Assembly (NCBI GenBank): GCA_029783825.1
Contig: JAREIK010001468.1
Coordinates: 4,758,261 to 4,822,260 of the forward strand
Direction of reading: 5' to 3'
From: Sapria himalayana
Lineage: Eukaryota; Streptophyta; Magnoliopsida; Malpighiales; Rafflesiaceae
Length of the DNA: 64,000 nucleotides
Shown: positions 25,133-40,100 of the stretch, piece after piece
Numbering within the stretch: position 1 is the stretch's first letter
Layout of the letters: every line of letters begins with the position of its first letter
Position numbers and translations under genes: made by a program
The notes under the pieces: model-generated
What the model was told of the DNA's origin: nothing
Database searches by the model: none
Seen by the model: only the letters and a program-made list of their open reading frames with translations

Positions 25133-28100
25133 GTTAGTATTATTGTTTTGCTGTGCCCAGTGGTTCCCCAAGACCATTGCTATATAATCATTAACACATA
25201 TATGTGTACGTATTTTAATTGTTTATGTTTGCTAATGTTTATGTTTGATTTTTTTTGTCTCTATTTTTTTGTGGTTGATAACACGCAATATGTGAGCTTC
25301 CTCAGGGTGGGGATGTGACAACACACTGTTGTCACATTTCCAAGGCATGTCACATGATAATAGAGTAAGGGGATGTGACAATCAAAGATAAGAAGAGAGT
25401 GTGATATGTGGGTACTGTTTAAACCCTTAGAGAGAGAGTAGCATGAATTTACACATTATAGTAAGGTTAACCCATTGTTAGTGTGATTTTGTCATTATCG
25501 ATTCCAACTCATTGTTGGTGTCAACCTAACGGTGCATTGGTGTGACACATTGTCTGACATTGTGGCATGCATCGCGTTGCAGTTTGTGCACAACGAGTTC
25601 ATTTATGTTGTGTCAATCAGTGCAGAGGTGTGCATGTAGTGTGCTGTGGCAATGTGCTTGATAGAGATGACAAATATGCTTTGCTAGGCCAGCACAATTT
25701 GGTTTTTTGTGTCTCAATAAGGTTGACATGCCTTTTAAAGAGGGAAACTTTGGCCTCTTTAACATGGCATGGCTTGGTGGCCTGCTGGCAACTCGGGTCA
25801 TGCTAGGCTGGATCAGGACATGTACAAGACTGACATGATCCATTCACTAGGCATGGGCTGTGTTTGGTTTGATGTGGTTGGAACCCAGATTTGCCATGGT
25901 TTATTTCAGGCTAGCTTGGGCATGGGCTAATGGCTAACCTTTATTTAATAAAAAAATGAGGTTTGGTTGGGTCGGTGATATGGGCCATCACACCAGATCA
26001 GGATTTTTGTTTGACCTGGGGTATGGCCTGCATATGACCCAGGCATATTTTGTCACTCAAGCAGATGATGCTGATCTCGGCCTGTATTGGCTGGCTATTC
26101 TAGCCATGAAGTGTTGAATATCATTGTAACACATAGGCCTATCCCCCAACCCATCATGGCCCATAGCATGGGGCATGGTGGATTGTGCTTTTTCCAGGCA
26201 TGGGTTTGGCTGTGGACCGTGTTTTGGATGGTTTTCACGAGTTGTACTATGGGACATGCCAGGGGTACCTAGCTCATTTTTCACTTAATAGTGCATGATG
26301 AGTGTAGTGTGAAGACAATAAAAAAAAAATAAAAAATAGATTAGTGCATTAAGTGAGTCTTATATCTTAAATAGGTTTAAAATTTTAATTATTATTTTAT
26401 GAAGGCTAGAACAATGAAATTATATGTACTAGGCTACTAGTTCAGTGTTATAATAAATAATAATAAATTATCAAAAAAGTCTCAGTTATTTTTTTTGTGT
26501 ATTTTTTTATTTTTAGGAATTCAATAGTTTTTTTTCTGTAAATTATTTTTTAAGAAACTTAGTCATGTTTTTATTTGTTTCTACTAATATTAATTAATTT
26601 AATTGAAAAATTGAGATTTTTTTTTTGTGATTGAGCAAGGTTTTTTTGATGATTGAGCAATGTAGATTATATGTTTTTTTAATGGTTGAGTATCTCTCTA
26701 AATATTTAAATATTGATTCATTATTTATTTATTATTAACTTGATCACATATGTTTAGTAAAGATGAGGATGCTTGATTTTAGTGGTAGAGATATTTCTAA
26801 ATTTAAGTATGAAACATATTAGTTAGGAAAATATATTAGTATTTTTTATCTTATTATATTTATATAAGTAATAACTAATTTAATTTAATATACTTAGATA
26901 TATGTGATTCTAGTTGAGATGTGATTCAAGTTGGATTTAAATATTTTGTTATATTTATTGATAATTATATATCTTTTATTTGATTGATTCTTATTTATTT
27001 TAAATTAGAAAATTTTCTTATTTTTTAATTATTTCATAAAATAAAAAAATAATTTAATAAAAATATAAAAATTATCAAGAATAATAATATATTAGAATAA
27101 GATATTGTGCCATTATGCAATGACAAATAATTTTGTTCAAGGGTGGTAGGTTGATAGTTAGAAATTCATCAGATATAATTTTTTTTGGTTTTTAAAAATA
27201 AAATTATTGTAATATTAATCTCTTTTAGACTTCATACTAAATATGAGTTTTATGTATTAGATATAACTTTTTGTAATATATTAGAATATATGTTTGCTAG
27301 TTTCATTATTTATTCTACAAATCATGAGACCATATGTCAAAAGTTCTATGCTAGTGCATTACACAGAATGAAATTTTAGAAAAATATATGTATTTGGCTA
27401 AGTTGATTCAAATACTCTTCTTTAGTACTAGTGCATTTGAATTTGTTTTGTGAAGATATGATTTTAACTATAAACTAAATTATTAGTTATAATTTTTGTT
27501 ATATTATTTTTTATTATGTTTTTTCAAATCTTGTATCATAAAGAAATATTATTTAATTTTTTTCAAGTATTTGGGAACACTCATTTTATTCATTATATAT
27601 TCTTAGGATGTACAAGATAATACATTTGGTGATAAAACATATTTTTTTTTAGTTATCCAAGTATCAAGAAAGAAAATAAATATTTACTTAAGATTGATAA
27701 AATATTAGCAAGTGTAGATATTCTATTTTCTAAATGCCTTATTTTTTAACAAAGGAAGAATAAGGATCTAATGAATGCATCTAGATTTATTTTTCTTCCT
27801 TACTCATTTGGAGTTTTTATTTAGACTTTATTTAGGAGAGAGTTGTTCATTGACTAAATATCAACTTGCTAGTGTATATTTTGATGATTTTTTTATGTAT
27901 TCATCATATGTATTAATAGTCAATAACAAATTAATTTAAAAAAAGTGAGATTTTTCTTTAAAATAAAATTACTTTTGAGCCTAGTAAATAGAGTAGATAC
28001 AAAGTCTATTTAAAGAGAAAAGAACATAAACAACATGTTTAGAGTGGGAGCGAGTCTCCTGAAAGATAGATAATCTAATAGTTAATTATTTTAATATTGA

Positions 28101-31100
28101 TTTTTTGATTGCTATCTGAAAGAAATGTAAAAGTTGTACTTAACACTAATTTTCACAAATATTATCATTTTTTATATTTTATCTATTTTTATATTTTTTC
28201 ATTGCTTATCTTAATGATACTAGAATATGTAAGTTTCTTTCTAAATTATTATTTTATCCATGATGCCAAATTATCTTGAAAGTTTTTGTATTGTATCTAT
28301 CTGTTTGAGATTATACCTTGTTGCTATGATAAGTATATTTCATATAAGGATGGTAAGTTTTTGGTTTTAGACTTATCAGATATAATATCTTTAGTTTTCT
28401 GTGGTAAAATTATTGTGATATTAATCTCTATCAAATTTTATGTTAAATCAAGTGTTTTGTACATTATATATGATTTCTTTAATACTTTCTTGTAATAGAA
28501 GTGGTCTTTTATAGGATTTATATTGTGTTATTATATGAGAAGTATGTTGTTGATAAATGTTGATCTTATGAGATGTGCTTCAGTGAATATTTTTATTGAG
28601 TTAGTATAATTTGTTAGATATTAATATTTTGTTTAATGTGAGTCATCTAGTTTACTCAAATGTATATATGAAAATTAAAAGAAATATTAATTATTTAATT
28701 ATTATTAGTAAGACATGATTATCATTCAGTGATATTACAGAGTATGTATGGAGGTTAGATATTATAACTTTGTCTATATTATTTTCTTCTCATTTGACTA
28801 CAGGATATTCGACTTATGAGCTAATAATCCTATAATAATTGTTCACTCTTTGTTTTATTCTCTTTATGTCCTTAGAGCTTTAGATGTTGTAGTATTCATT
28901 GGTATAATTACTAGCACCAATGATTATAATAATATTAATATTGATGATATTAATTATCACTTTATTTTATATTTTAGAATATCTAAAATTTTTATGCTAG
29001 TCGGTTCTATTATTAAATAATTAAATTTTAATATTTGTTTTCCTAAGAATTCTTTACAATATTGATGAACATTGAGGGTTGTTTCACTATGAATTGCAAT
29101 AAATGATCTTTATATATAATGATGTTCTTAGGAAACCAACTACTTATTTCACTAGTGTCGATCCCTTGGTTTTTAACTCTCACTTTGGTCATTATTAATT
29201 AGTTAAATTGAAACTTTTAGAGCTAAACATGGAGAGATTACCATTTATACTTATCAATTAGGAATTTATATTAGGACATCCTATTAGTCATTTCAGAAGA
29301 TGTTATTTTAATTTATTTTTATTTAGTTCATATATATATATTTGGAATTTATGTAGAACTATCATGTAGATGATTTTTATTATTTTATTATATTTATTGT
29401 TGATTGTATTTCACTTATATAATTAATTTTATTTAAAAAGTAAGGTTTTTAATTTTTTCATCCTTTTTTCATAAAATAATTAAATATTAATTTGGTTTTT
29501 AATATTTAAATTTTGAGGTGCAACAAATCCTTTGAGTATATATCTGATATTTTGTTATAATATTTTGAGCATAAAATACTTTATTAGATATTATGTTTCA
29601 AGATATCATCTTAGATTGAGGTGATCGTAAAAGATAAATATTTAATTAAGATGAATATGACATTTATCTTGCATTTAAATGTCACATAGATATTTTTGAG
29701 GTCGTCTATCTAATGTTATAAATTATTGAAATAATTGAATATTTTTAATATTTATTTATTATTTTGAATTGCATAACATTTTGTTGAAGGTGGAATGGAA
29801 CCCATTAGAGTTCATGGGATAATTAGAGAAAGAATGGAAAATGAGAAAAATTTAAGTGTTTTTTATTGGTCATACTTATTGTATAAGACACCTGCTTTGT
29901 TTGAGATATGAGAGGTTAATATCTTGATATTTAATTTTTAAAAATTAGAATGGGTGTGTCTGATAAATTTCAGATCTAAGACTCATTATCTTTGGATCAT
30001 AGCATTTACAATTACAATAATACATGACTTATAATACATATTTGCGACATGAAGACTTGCTAGGTGATTACTTATTTTAATACTATTCTTTCTCAAATAT
30101 TTGTAATTCCAAATTTTTTATGAAAAACAACATATTCCAATGATTGCTAGGTGGAGAGAGAGAGAGATGAGGATAGAGAGATAGAGAATGAAAGAAGGAA
30201 AAGGTAAAATGAGATAAATAAAAGTGTTTTATTATTAATTTCAAAAAATAAAAAATTACTATGGATGGGGCAACCCACATGTTTAGTACTACTAGACAAT
30301 CAAAACAAGAAAAATATATAAAATGTATCAACAAACAATAATACATCTCAATAAATCTTTTAAGCTAATGTGTATTTGTTAAAAACAATCGACTTAAAAG
30401 AGAGATAAAAACTTATGCGAATCTTTAATCCCATTCTTGAAGTTGTCTACACTAATATAATCTACTTGTTGGTAGACATATAGATAATAATTATCAAATT
30501 ATCTTAAATATTTTTTCATATGAAATGATAATTAATCTCAATTTATTTTGTATGCTCGTAGAATACATGATTGATAATATATATTAAGCTGTCTGATTGT
30601 CATGATAAAGTATTATCGATATCTAAATTGATAAGCATAATTACTCTATCAAGTATTTGATCCTTTGAAACGCATAAGTAATTATTATTATTATTTTGTA
30701 TTATATCTCTATGTTGGATATATAAAGAAGGTTAGTTATTTATATTTTTAGTAGATAAGATTATCTCTTAGAAAATTAAATGGTTGATCTCATCTTTGTA
30801 ATTATTGAAGTTCAACTAATTTTTAAGTATATCTCAACTCAGCGTTGCTCATGATTTTTTTATGAAATTGCATGTCATAATGCTATTTTCACATAGAGGT
30901 GTCAAATGGGCGGCTGGCCCGCCCCGTTTTTAAGAGCACGGTCGTGCTTTCGTGCCGGGCCAGGAAATTAGGAATATTTTTTTAAAAATTTTATTGTTTT
31001 AATTTTTATTTTAATTATATAAATTATAAAATTATATATAAAATTATTGATATTGTATACTATTATAAATTTATAATATGAATTATGAATTTTGTTTAAA

Positions 31101-34100
31101 ATTTATTAAATTTATAAAGTGTAATTTTTTTATAATGTAAAATAAAAGTAGTTTAAAATTTATTAGAATTATATAATAGAGCTATAAATTTTTTAATGAA
31201 AAATTAAAACAAAAAAAATAAATAAATCAATAAATAATGTTAAAAAAATTAAAAAGTAAAAAAAAAACATAAGCAAACCAAATGAAAAATGATCAATTCA
31301 CCATTAGATACCGAAGGTCCGAACCAAATAAATTAAAATTTTAACGTAACATATAAACTAAGCGTATAATCAATAAAAAACAAAATATTGAAATCAAAAA
31401 ATAGTAGATTATCGTCAATCGGTAATCGGCATATCATGAGCATCATCAGTCACAACATAAAGATCGGTATCATGTGGATCATTATTCAGCAATCAAACTC
31501 ATCCGCTATTGCAGTGAATGTGGCTGCAATTCCCGTCTCAGTCTCAGCTCCAGCACGATCATGGATGCTAAACCTCGAATCCTTTCAATCCTTCAAACAA
31601 GCCAATGCCTCAATAATATCTGGATGTAATCTTGATCTCTTATCTGAAATCATGTTCACTGCAATAGAAAAAGTAGACTCCGATGCTACGTTCGACACTG
31701 AAAGAGTCAGTAGATCCCGTGCTATCATAGATAGAACGGGAAATGTGGACTCATATGATTTCTATCACTATAATATATCAAGATTATTAGTATCAGGATG
31801 TGATAGGATTGAGTAGTAATTGATATATAAGTACCGAGAAAGCTCGCTCCTATGTGATGGTCCACCCCAAAATTTTTTTCTCACTAGCTGAATGAAAAAA
31901 TTATTATCTCCGAATAAGGTATCAATGTCTGTAATCACTGTCTCACCACCACCACCACCATACCTAGTATCATAGTAGGTGAACAGGTCAATCAACTTCT
32001 CGTGAATGAATCCTTCAGGTGGCTCTTCTAGGTTCATGCACGAGAAAATATAAGTCAGTGTATTTTCTATTCCTTTCACCTTAACCATAGGGTCCATGCA
32101 TACAACGAGATAATAAAGAGATAGAACAGTGGACCAGTACTTCAAGTACTTGGTTTCTATTTCTGCAATCATATGGCTAAGTGTTGAGTCATCTCGATAC
32201 TTCCTAAATATGCTACTAATATTGCATATGCACCGAAGTGTAATGCAAGTAGTGGGCGTATAAATTGACGAACACATGTTTGTCTTATCATAAATAATCT
32301 TTAGGAATTTTATTTATGAAATTCCTAAAGTCCGGTTAGTATCGTCAATAATAAGTTCGTCACTCTTACTATTGACGTAATCGGATATCATGTGTTCGTA
32401 TCCAACACATGATTCTAACATCAGGTATGTGTAATTTAAACGATGTCTCATATCCGATTGAAATTTTTTCTTCTTAAGATTCGCAGACAAACAGAGACTA
32501 CCAAACTCTTGTTGTCTGTGAGGAGTACGAATATATTTTAGTGCATTACGTATATTATCCAATGGGAGAATAGATCTTCATATCCGCTTGAACAATTAGG
32601 TTAATCACGTGACAGATACATCTGATATAAAAGTTCTCTCCTAATGGTGTGTCTCTAATATTCTTAACAAACATGTTAATCGCTATTTCATTATTAGATG
32701 CATTATCGAATGTGACACTAAAAATTTTATTTTGAATTTTATATTCCTTAAAGATTTTCATCATACACTCAAAAATGGCCGGGTCATCATGATAATAAAG
32801 AATCTCAAAGAATCCTAAAATTTTTTTACTCATTGTTTTGTTAGAATCTACATAATGGCTGGTGAGATATGCATAAGATGATTCATCGTGACTTGCCCAG
32901 ATATCCGACGTCACGGACATCACTCCACTATATGTCATAAATTCATTAATTATTTTTTGTTTTTCTAACTTATATATTTTTAGTATGTTATTCCTAGATG
33001 TAGACCTAGGAATCCTACGATAAGCAGGCTGAAAATATGTTTGCATGATGCGCACTACCCTTAGATCTTTCGAAAATCTGATCGGAAGATCCATTAATGT
33101 GATAAGTCTGGCCATGTCTTCCCTACCCAACTCGCTGGAGTAAATGAAGCGAGTAAACTTTGAAACTGAACTTTATCCAGTCTGAAAAAATGCAGTGTCA
33201 AGTTGGGTTTGCCTAGGATCTAATGGACCATGTTTTTTGATGTATAATTCGGCATGTCTCTTAAGATGCCCAGTCCCAAATGAATTCTTACATGTTAAAA
33301 ATATCATATAATATTTGTAATGTGTTATTTCTTCTTTCTCATCCCTAATATTTTTTTTGTTTTATTATATTAAAATGAGTCTAAACTATAGAAAATTTTC
33401 TAGCTTTTTATTTTTTAGAAGTTTGGGTTGAGACGACTGGGGAAATCAAAGTTTCAGTAGCCTCAGATCTATGTGTAATATTTTCATTTTTTAAATTTAA
33501 ATATGTTTCATTAGTATTTGTCATTTTTAGGATTTTTCTTAATTAGGATACTATTTTAAAATTTATCTATTTCAGGTCTATAGAGAGATACTAGAGAGAG
33601 AGAGAAAGTAACAAAAAAACTTAAATTAAATTACTCGGTCAAGCAGTGAGGTCGATCATGTGCACGGTGCATCATAGTCTAGCTCAAAATTCAAAACCTA
33701 AGTTGATATTCCCGAAAAGCTATGTCAAATGTCAGATGATGAAATTCTAACTTCTCGAGTCCCGAAAGAGAGGTGCAAGATTTTTGAGAGAAAAAATATG
33801 AAATTTGAGAGAAAAAATGTTTATAAAAAACATAAATGTTATAAAGATAGGGGGTAGAATTTATAGATTATAGAAAATAATTTGTTTAAAACAAACTGAT
33901 TTTTTTTGATTTTTTTAATTTTTAAGGGGCAGAATCATGAGGGCCGTTGGATTCTGCCTCCTAGCTGTTGGAGGCGAGATCTAATTGCTATAATATAATA
34001 TTTTTTTTATTTTTTTTTGCCCGTTGGGGGGGGGGGGGGGGATTGGGTCGGTTCGAGGACCGCGGGTCGGGTCTAATTGGACCGGACCCACAGTTTTTTT

Positions 34101-37100
34101 TTGCGGGAAGGGCAAAGGGGATAATGGTGCGGGTGTGCTCGTGCTTGTGTGCATTGCCACGGGCCACCGAATCATGTCGGGCTGGTCCGTCCCGGTTGAC
34201 ACCTTTATTTTCACATATATAAGAATCATGTCCATATGAGTATTACTAAAAGAATATTGGAAGTGAATATTTATACTAATAGCGTAAGTGATATCTAGTA
34301 TGGTTACTATCAAATAGTAGATATGTCAAATGGGTCATGCTGACCTGTATGACCCATTTTTCTTAAGCCTAGCCGGACTATCATGTTGTTTGGAGCATGA
34401 CATGAACCATCTCTTTGGATTGTGTAATTCCATGATGGTTCAATTACAAGGTGGCTCAACATTACTCTATGGCTAGCTGGGGAAACCATGGTGTGCTGAG
34501 CCATACTGATCAAATTTGACTCGGGTAAAAATCGGCACTACTAGGTCATTCAAAGATAATTACAAAGGCATCAACCTTTGTTTAAATGATATGCATGCAC
34601 TTCATGTGCCTTTATTAATAAAATATATTAACTAATAGATGTTGATTTTATGCTCCTATTTTTTATTTCTAGCATGAATAGGTGCGTGTAGTTTATGTGC
34701 CATGTTTGTTTATGAAGTGCACGTGCTAAGTTTAGTTAGGCATAACATGACATGAGCCATGGTAGGGGCAGGCCCATGTGCTGTGCTATCATGACTCTTG
34801 CATGTGCTAGGAATGACTTTTTTGGGTCCTACCATGGGTCGGCTTTAACTTCCTTATTCATTTGACATTTTTATTAGATAATTTAATTTTTTAATGATTC
34901 TTATTTTATACTAAATAAAATTATTTTATGAATTGGTACTCGTGCACATGTCTACCTAAGCACATGCAAGAGCCATTTGACTCAAATCAAGCAGCGAGTC
35001 AATTAGTAAACATCTTATTATATTAAGATTAGGTAAAATATATAAAATATATTTTCTATAAAAAAGAAAAATCATACATCATGAGTATCTAACCTAAATA
35101 CTTAGAAAATTTTTAAGTCATTTTAATTTTTTTGTTTGAAACTTAAATTTATAGGAACAATTTTTCAATTGAGATAAATTAAAATGATTATCTTATATAA
35201 TCAAAATATCATTGATATGCACCACTAATATTGCATATGATATTTTTGATCTTTCTTGGTATATACATGAATAATTCATCATGTTTTTGCTAAACTATGC
35301 ACTAGGAAATTTTTTGAGGTCTTAAAGAGTTTTTTGCTATCTATACATCATTCTTATGCTCTTTGAAAATAGTAAAACTAAGTGGTTATTATATAAACAC
35401 TTATTCCTCGGGATCACTATGAAGGTATGTATTATTTATCTTTAGTTGATACATGATCTTCCCATGGAATGCAATAGTATGCAATAAAAGTCAATAATAA
35501 ATATTTTAAGTTTGTTTAAATTTTTTGACTATTAGTTTGTTATTGATTCTATTAGCATTCTTTTCAAGTCTAATTTTTTTTTGTGTACATTTGTTTGTAT
35601 CTCAATATAGACTTACTTGAAAGCTTCGAAATAATATTCCAAGTATGATAAAAAGTAATTGCACTCAGTTCATCCAATAAGTTCTGTCATTATCCTGAAT
35701 ACAAAATATATCAAAAAGAGTATTATAGATACTATAATTATCAAGAGTGCAAAGGTTCAACATATGTAATATTAAAAAAAAAGAGAGTTCTTATGATAAT
35801 GAGTGAAGGATTGAATATGGTATTGGTTCTTATTGTAGAGTAATTAAAAGGTTAAAATCACAAATTTGAACTAGATTTGATTTGACAATAGAATCATTTA
35901 AGGAAGGTTGCTAATGCTTTCATTTACTATTTACTTTTAGATTATGATATCAAATTTTTAAATTTTTATTCATCATTTTTAGGAAGACTAATTTCTTATT
36001 GTTAGTGAAACATTCATATTAGATTCATGTTCTTGATACTTAGCTCTAAGGAAAGTCTCATTACTAATAGGAAAAGAAGTCATACTATTAGGAAAAAAAG
36101 TATCACTATTATATCTTGAATATTTATATTTGAATCTTTTTAATCTTTTAAGCATGAAAGTATTTATATGATATTTAGATGCATTCTGGATCTCTTATAT
36201 AAAATTATATTTATAATTACAAAAAAAAATAAATTTTGATGTTGTGCTAGATATTATAGGGATTGATAGATTTCGTGTCATGTTAGATAGCACAAGATAA
36301 GTGAATTTATATTATTTTTATCAACCTAATGTATCTAAATTTTATTAACATTATGTGATAAGTTATAATAGTAATTAGTATTTAATTATTGATATAACTT
36401 GCACTTATTGATGGATTACCTCATTGTTTGTCCCTTATTAACTGAATAGCAATGGTATCATCTCTAAATACAATGTCTTTGATTTCACTGGGGGCTTGCT
36501 AGTAATTATTTTCATTTAGTATCATAATATTAACTAACTTAAATATTAGTTAATATTTTTTCAAATTAATTATTTTTTTTGTTTTACTGCTTGGTTCATA
36601 TAGAAATGTCAGACGGGCCACCATTCCATCTTTTTATGGTGGCCTAGTTGGGCCAGCATGTCATGCCAGGCATGTTTCATTAATTAGTCATGTCGTGCTC
36701 AGCAAGGCATGACTTGTTTTGCATGTCCCGACAAGGCTTGATCAGATGAGTCCATGCAAAATTGGGTTGGTTTGTGTCAGGTCATGGCAGGAGTCAGGTC
36801 ATGCTGGTTTTTTATTTCAAGTATGTAAATCCCAAATTCTTAATGCAAAAATAAAAATGTTAAAAAATAATTATATCTTACATGCAACATTCATATGAAA
36901 TAAAAAAAATATTCATCATTACATTATACAATAAATGATAAACAAAATTCATAAAAAAATTCATCTTCCAAAAATAAAATAATAATTGATTTCAATGCTA
37001 ATCAGTATTTGTAAGTATTTGATGGTATCACTAGTGGTAGTCTCACATTTTTAATGTCCTATGATTTATTATTTATCAGTAACTCATGTACTCTATTTTA

Positions 37101-40100
37101 GTTTTATCTTAGATACTCAATTTCGAATCTTTTTAATTCTTTATGCATACAAATATTTTAGTAATATATGGTTTATTTTTTATCTTTTATTTTAAATGAT
37201 ATTGACTACAACAGAAAAAGTTATGTTCGACAATTGTGAAGTTAGTAGATTTTGTGCTTTCTTAGACAAAATAATATATGTTGACTCATATTATTTCTAT
37301 CATTATAAAATATCAAGTTCTTTGTTATTATTATGTGATAAGATTGAGTAGTAATTAATATTTAAATACCGAGATAATTCACTCATATTTTGACAGATCA
37401 CCAATTATTTCTCTTTTGCCAACTGAATGACAAAGTCATTATTTTTGAATGTAGTATTTATTTTTTGTACTTGGAGTCTGATTATAACTATTATCTTATC
37501 TAGTATTGTAGTATATAATAACTTAGTTAATTTTTTGTGAATAAATTATTCATATTAGTCTTCTTAGTTCATACACGTGGATATGTATGTCAAAATATTC
37601 TCTATAATTTTATTTTAATCATATGATCTATATAGATAGCTAAGTAATAAAAAATATAAAGATGAATCAATATTTTGGATAATTAGTTTTTATTTTAATA
37701 GACATGTCATTAAAATGTAGGATCATATCTAAACTTTTTAAATATATTATTAGTATTGTGCGTGTACCTGAGTGCAATACAAGTGGTGAGAGTGTACACA
37801 GATAAACATATATTCATCGTGTCATAAAAAAATTCTATTATTTTTTTAAGTTTTCATGTAAATTCTATATAGTGGGTGATAAGGTATACAAAAGATACAT
37901 CTTGACTATTTTAAATATTGGATATCATAGTTACCATGCCACTATATTATTTAAATTTTTTTGTTATTATTATTTTTCTAATTTATAATATATAATAATG
38001 TCATTTTTACATGTGATCTTATGAATTCTATGATAAGTAGATTGGAAGTTAGTCTCCATGATATTGATAACCCTAGTATTATTAAAAAATTTAATTGAAA
38101 GATCCATGATTATAATTTATTTAGTTATGTTTTTTTTCCTAAATTATTGTGATATGTAAATGGGCTCAAAGAAGTTGACTTAAATCCTGTTTCAAGGACC
38201 CTATTATTGATGCTCAATTGGGTTTGCCTAGAATCAAATATACTAATTTTTTGGTGCATTGATCCGCATATTTTTTTAGATATTCAGTCTCACACGTATT
38301 TTTATATGTATATATTTTTTTATAATATTTATATTGTGCTGATTCTTTATCGACATATCTAATATTTTTATTTTTTATTATGTTAAAGTGAGTTCAAATT
38401 AGAGGTGTCAAACGGGCCGGCTCAGCACGGCACGGCCCGTTTTTCACGTGCCCAGCCGTGCTACCGTGCCGGGCACGGCACGGTTTTTTAAATTCGGGCA
38501 CGGCACGGCCCGTGGGCACGGCAAGGCCGTGCCGTGCCGTGCCGGCCTGCTCGGGCACGGGCGCACGGCAAGGCAAGGCAGGCAGGGCGGGGCGGGTCGG
38601 GTCTGTTTGGACCCGACCCGCGGTCTTTTTACCGGGGGCGGGGCCCGGTTGGGTCACGAGTCACGACTCAGGCACGCGGGCCGGCGTGCCGTGCCAGGCA
38701 CGGCTCGTGCCGGGCACGGCCCGGCACGTGGTTTGTTCGCCCGGGCCCGGCACGGGCCCGGGCACGTTTTTTTATCGTGCCGGGCCGGCCCAGGCACGGC
38801 CGAACCGTGCCGTGCCTCGTGCCGGGCAGGGGCGGCCCGGCCCGTTTGACACCTCTAGTTCAAATTATATTTATTTATCGAGTTTTTATTTTTTAGGTAT
38901 TTGAATTTGAGTCAAGATCATTGGAGAAAATATAATTTTAGTCTTGGATCTTTTCATAGGATTATTATTATTATTATTCATGTTTAAATCTAAATTAATA
39001 TCGTTATCATTATACTCACTATTAGTAAAATTTTTTAGTCAATTCATTGTATATAACTATATTAAAAAAGATAAAAGCCCAAATTATATTCTAGATTGAA
39101 GATGAGAAATATAATGTTGCAACTCACACCTTGCGGCAACAAGTAACAAGGAAAAAATTATACTTAAACTTATAATTAGTTTAAATTTTAAGCTTTAAAA
39201 AAAATCATAAAGAGAGAGAGAGAGAGAGTAGAGAAGTTGGAGATTAGAGAGAAGAAGAGAAAGATTTGAATTTCAGAACAAAAATAAGAATAACAAATTT
39301 CAAACTCAAAATTAATATTTGTAATATTTTTTTATTTTAAATCATATTTTTTATATTTTTTGAATTTAAAATTAAGTAGAAATTAGACAATTGTCAAATT
39401 TTTACCCAAGTCGTCGGAATGAAATCTAACATCTAGTATTATTAAAGCAAAATTATTATATATTTTATTTTTATTTTTGATTATGTAACCATTGGAATTG
39501 TGGGTTAGGTCTTGAGTGCGGTGTGAGAGGTGCAACATGCAGTGTGCCTACTCTTGAGATGAGCTCTGAGTCCATAAGATCAAATCAATCTCGATTATCA
39601 GTTGCTGACTGTCGAGTCACTCGACATTGCATTGGTTGTCGTGGTTGGTTAAGCACTACATAAGCCATGCCTTGGGCTTGCTCGACCTAGCTCCAAGTAT
39701 GGTTCTAGATCATGTCGTGCTAGTCCGGCCTACTTCATATCTTTAGGTTTATACATGTAAATATATATCTTAATATAATTTCAATCTATTTCATCTTAAG
39801 TTTAAGATTCATATAGACTTCTAAGCAATAAAGAGAGAATGAAATACCAATATTTAAATTATTTGGTTTTCATCTTAATAGTTATTACATAAAATCTTAG
39901 TGTCCCTTTTATATACTAAGTATATTATTAATGTTGCATACACACTCAAAAGAAATGCAAGTGGTTAAAATGTACACAGATAAATTCATATTTGTCGTAT
40001 TAAAAAAATATAAGAATTTTAAAAATATAATTTTTAATTCATAGTCTGAATCGTTAATAATAAGTTTATAATTTTTATTATTAACATAATTAGATATTAT

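Larger units (their letters stand above)
30894..34207 (-). mobile_element. hAT transposon A (3.3 kb) with perfect 8-bp duplication
   Basis: The ends are TAGAGGTGTCAA (30894) and TTGACACCTTTA (34207). The exact 8-bp duplication TTTTCACA occupies 30886-30893 and 34208-34215. The subterminal zones are GC-rich; the middle carries a broken transposase gene on the minus strand. It is a diverged sister of element B (40566-44127), sharing most of the internal sequence. A G16 run at 34026-34041 replaces GGG at the equivalent site in B. The exact duplication together with a dead gene suggests intermediate age. Confidence 0.9.

Noticed and set aside
38448..38904. Several long overlapping open frames on both strands in element D, and similar ones in E (60792-61375) and N (48725-49186)
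   Set aside because: They arise in all phases because the sequence is GC-rich and stop-poor. The translations are low-complexity Arg/Pro/Gly/Ala strings lying exactly within transposon ends.
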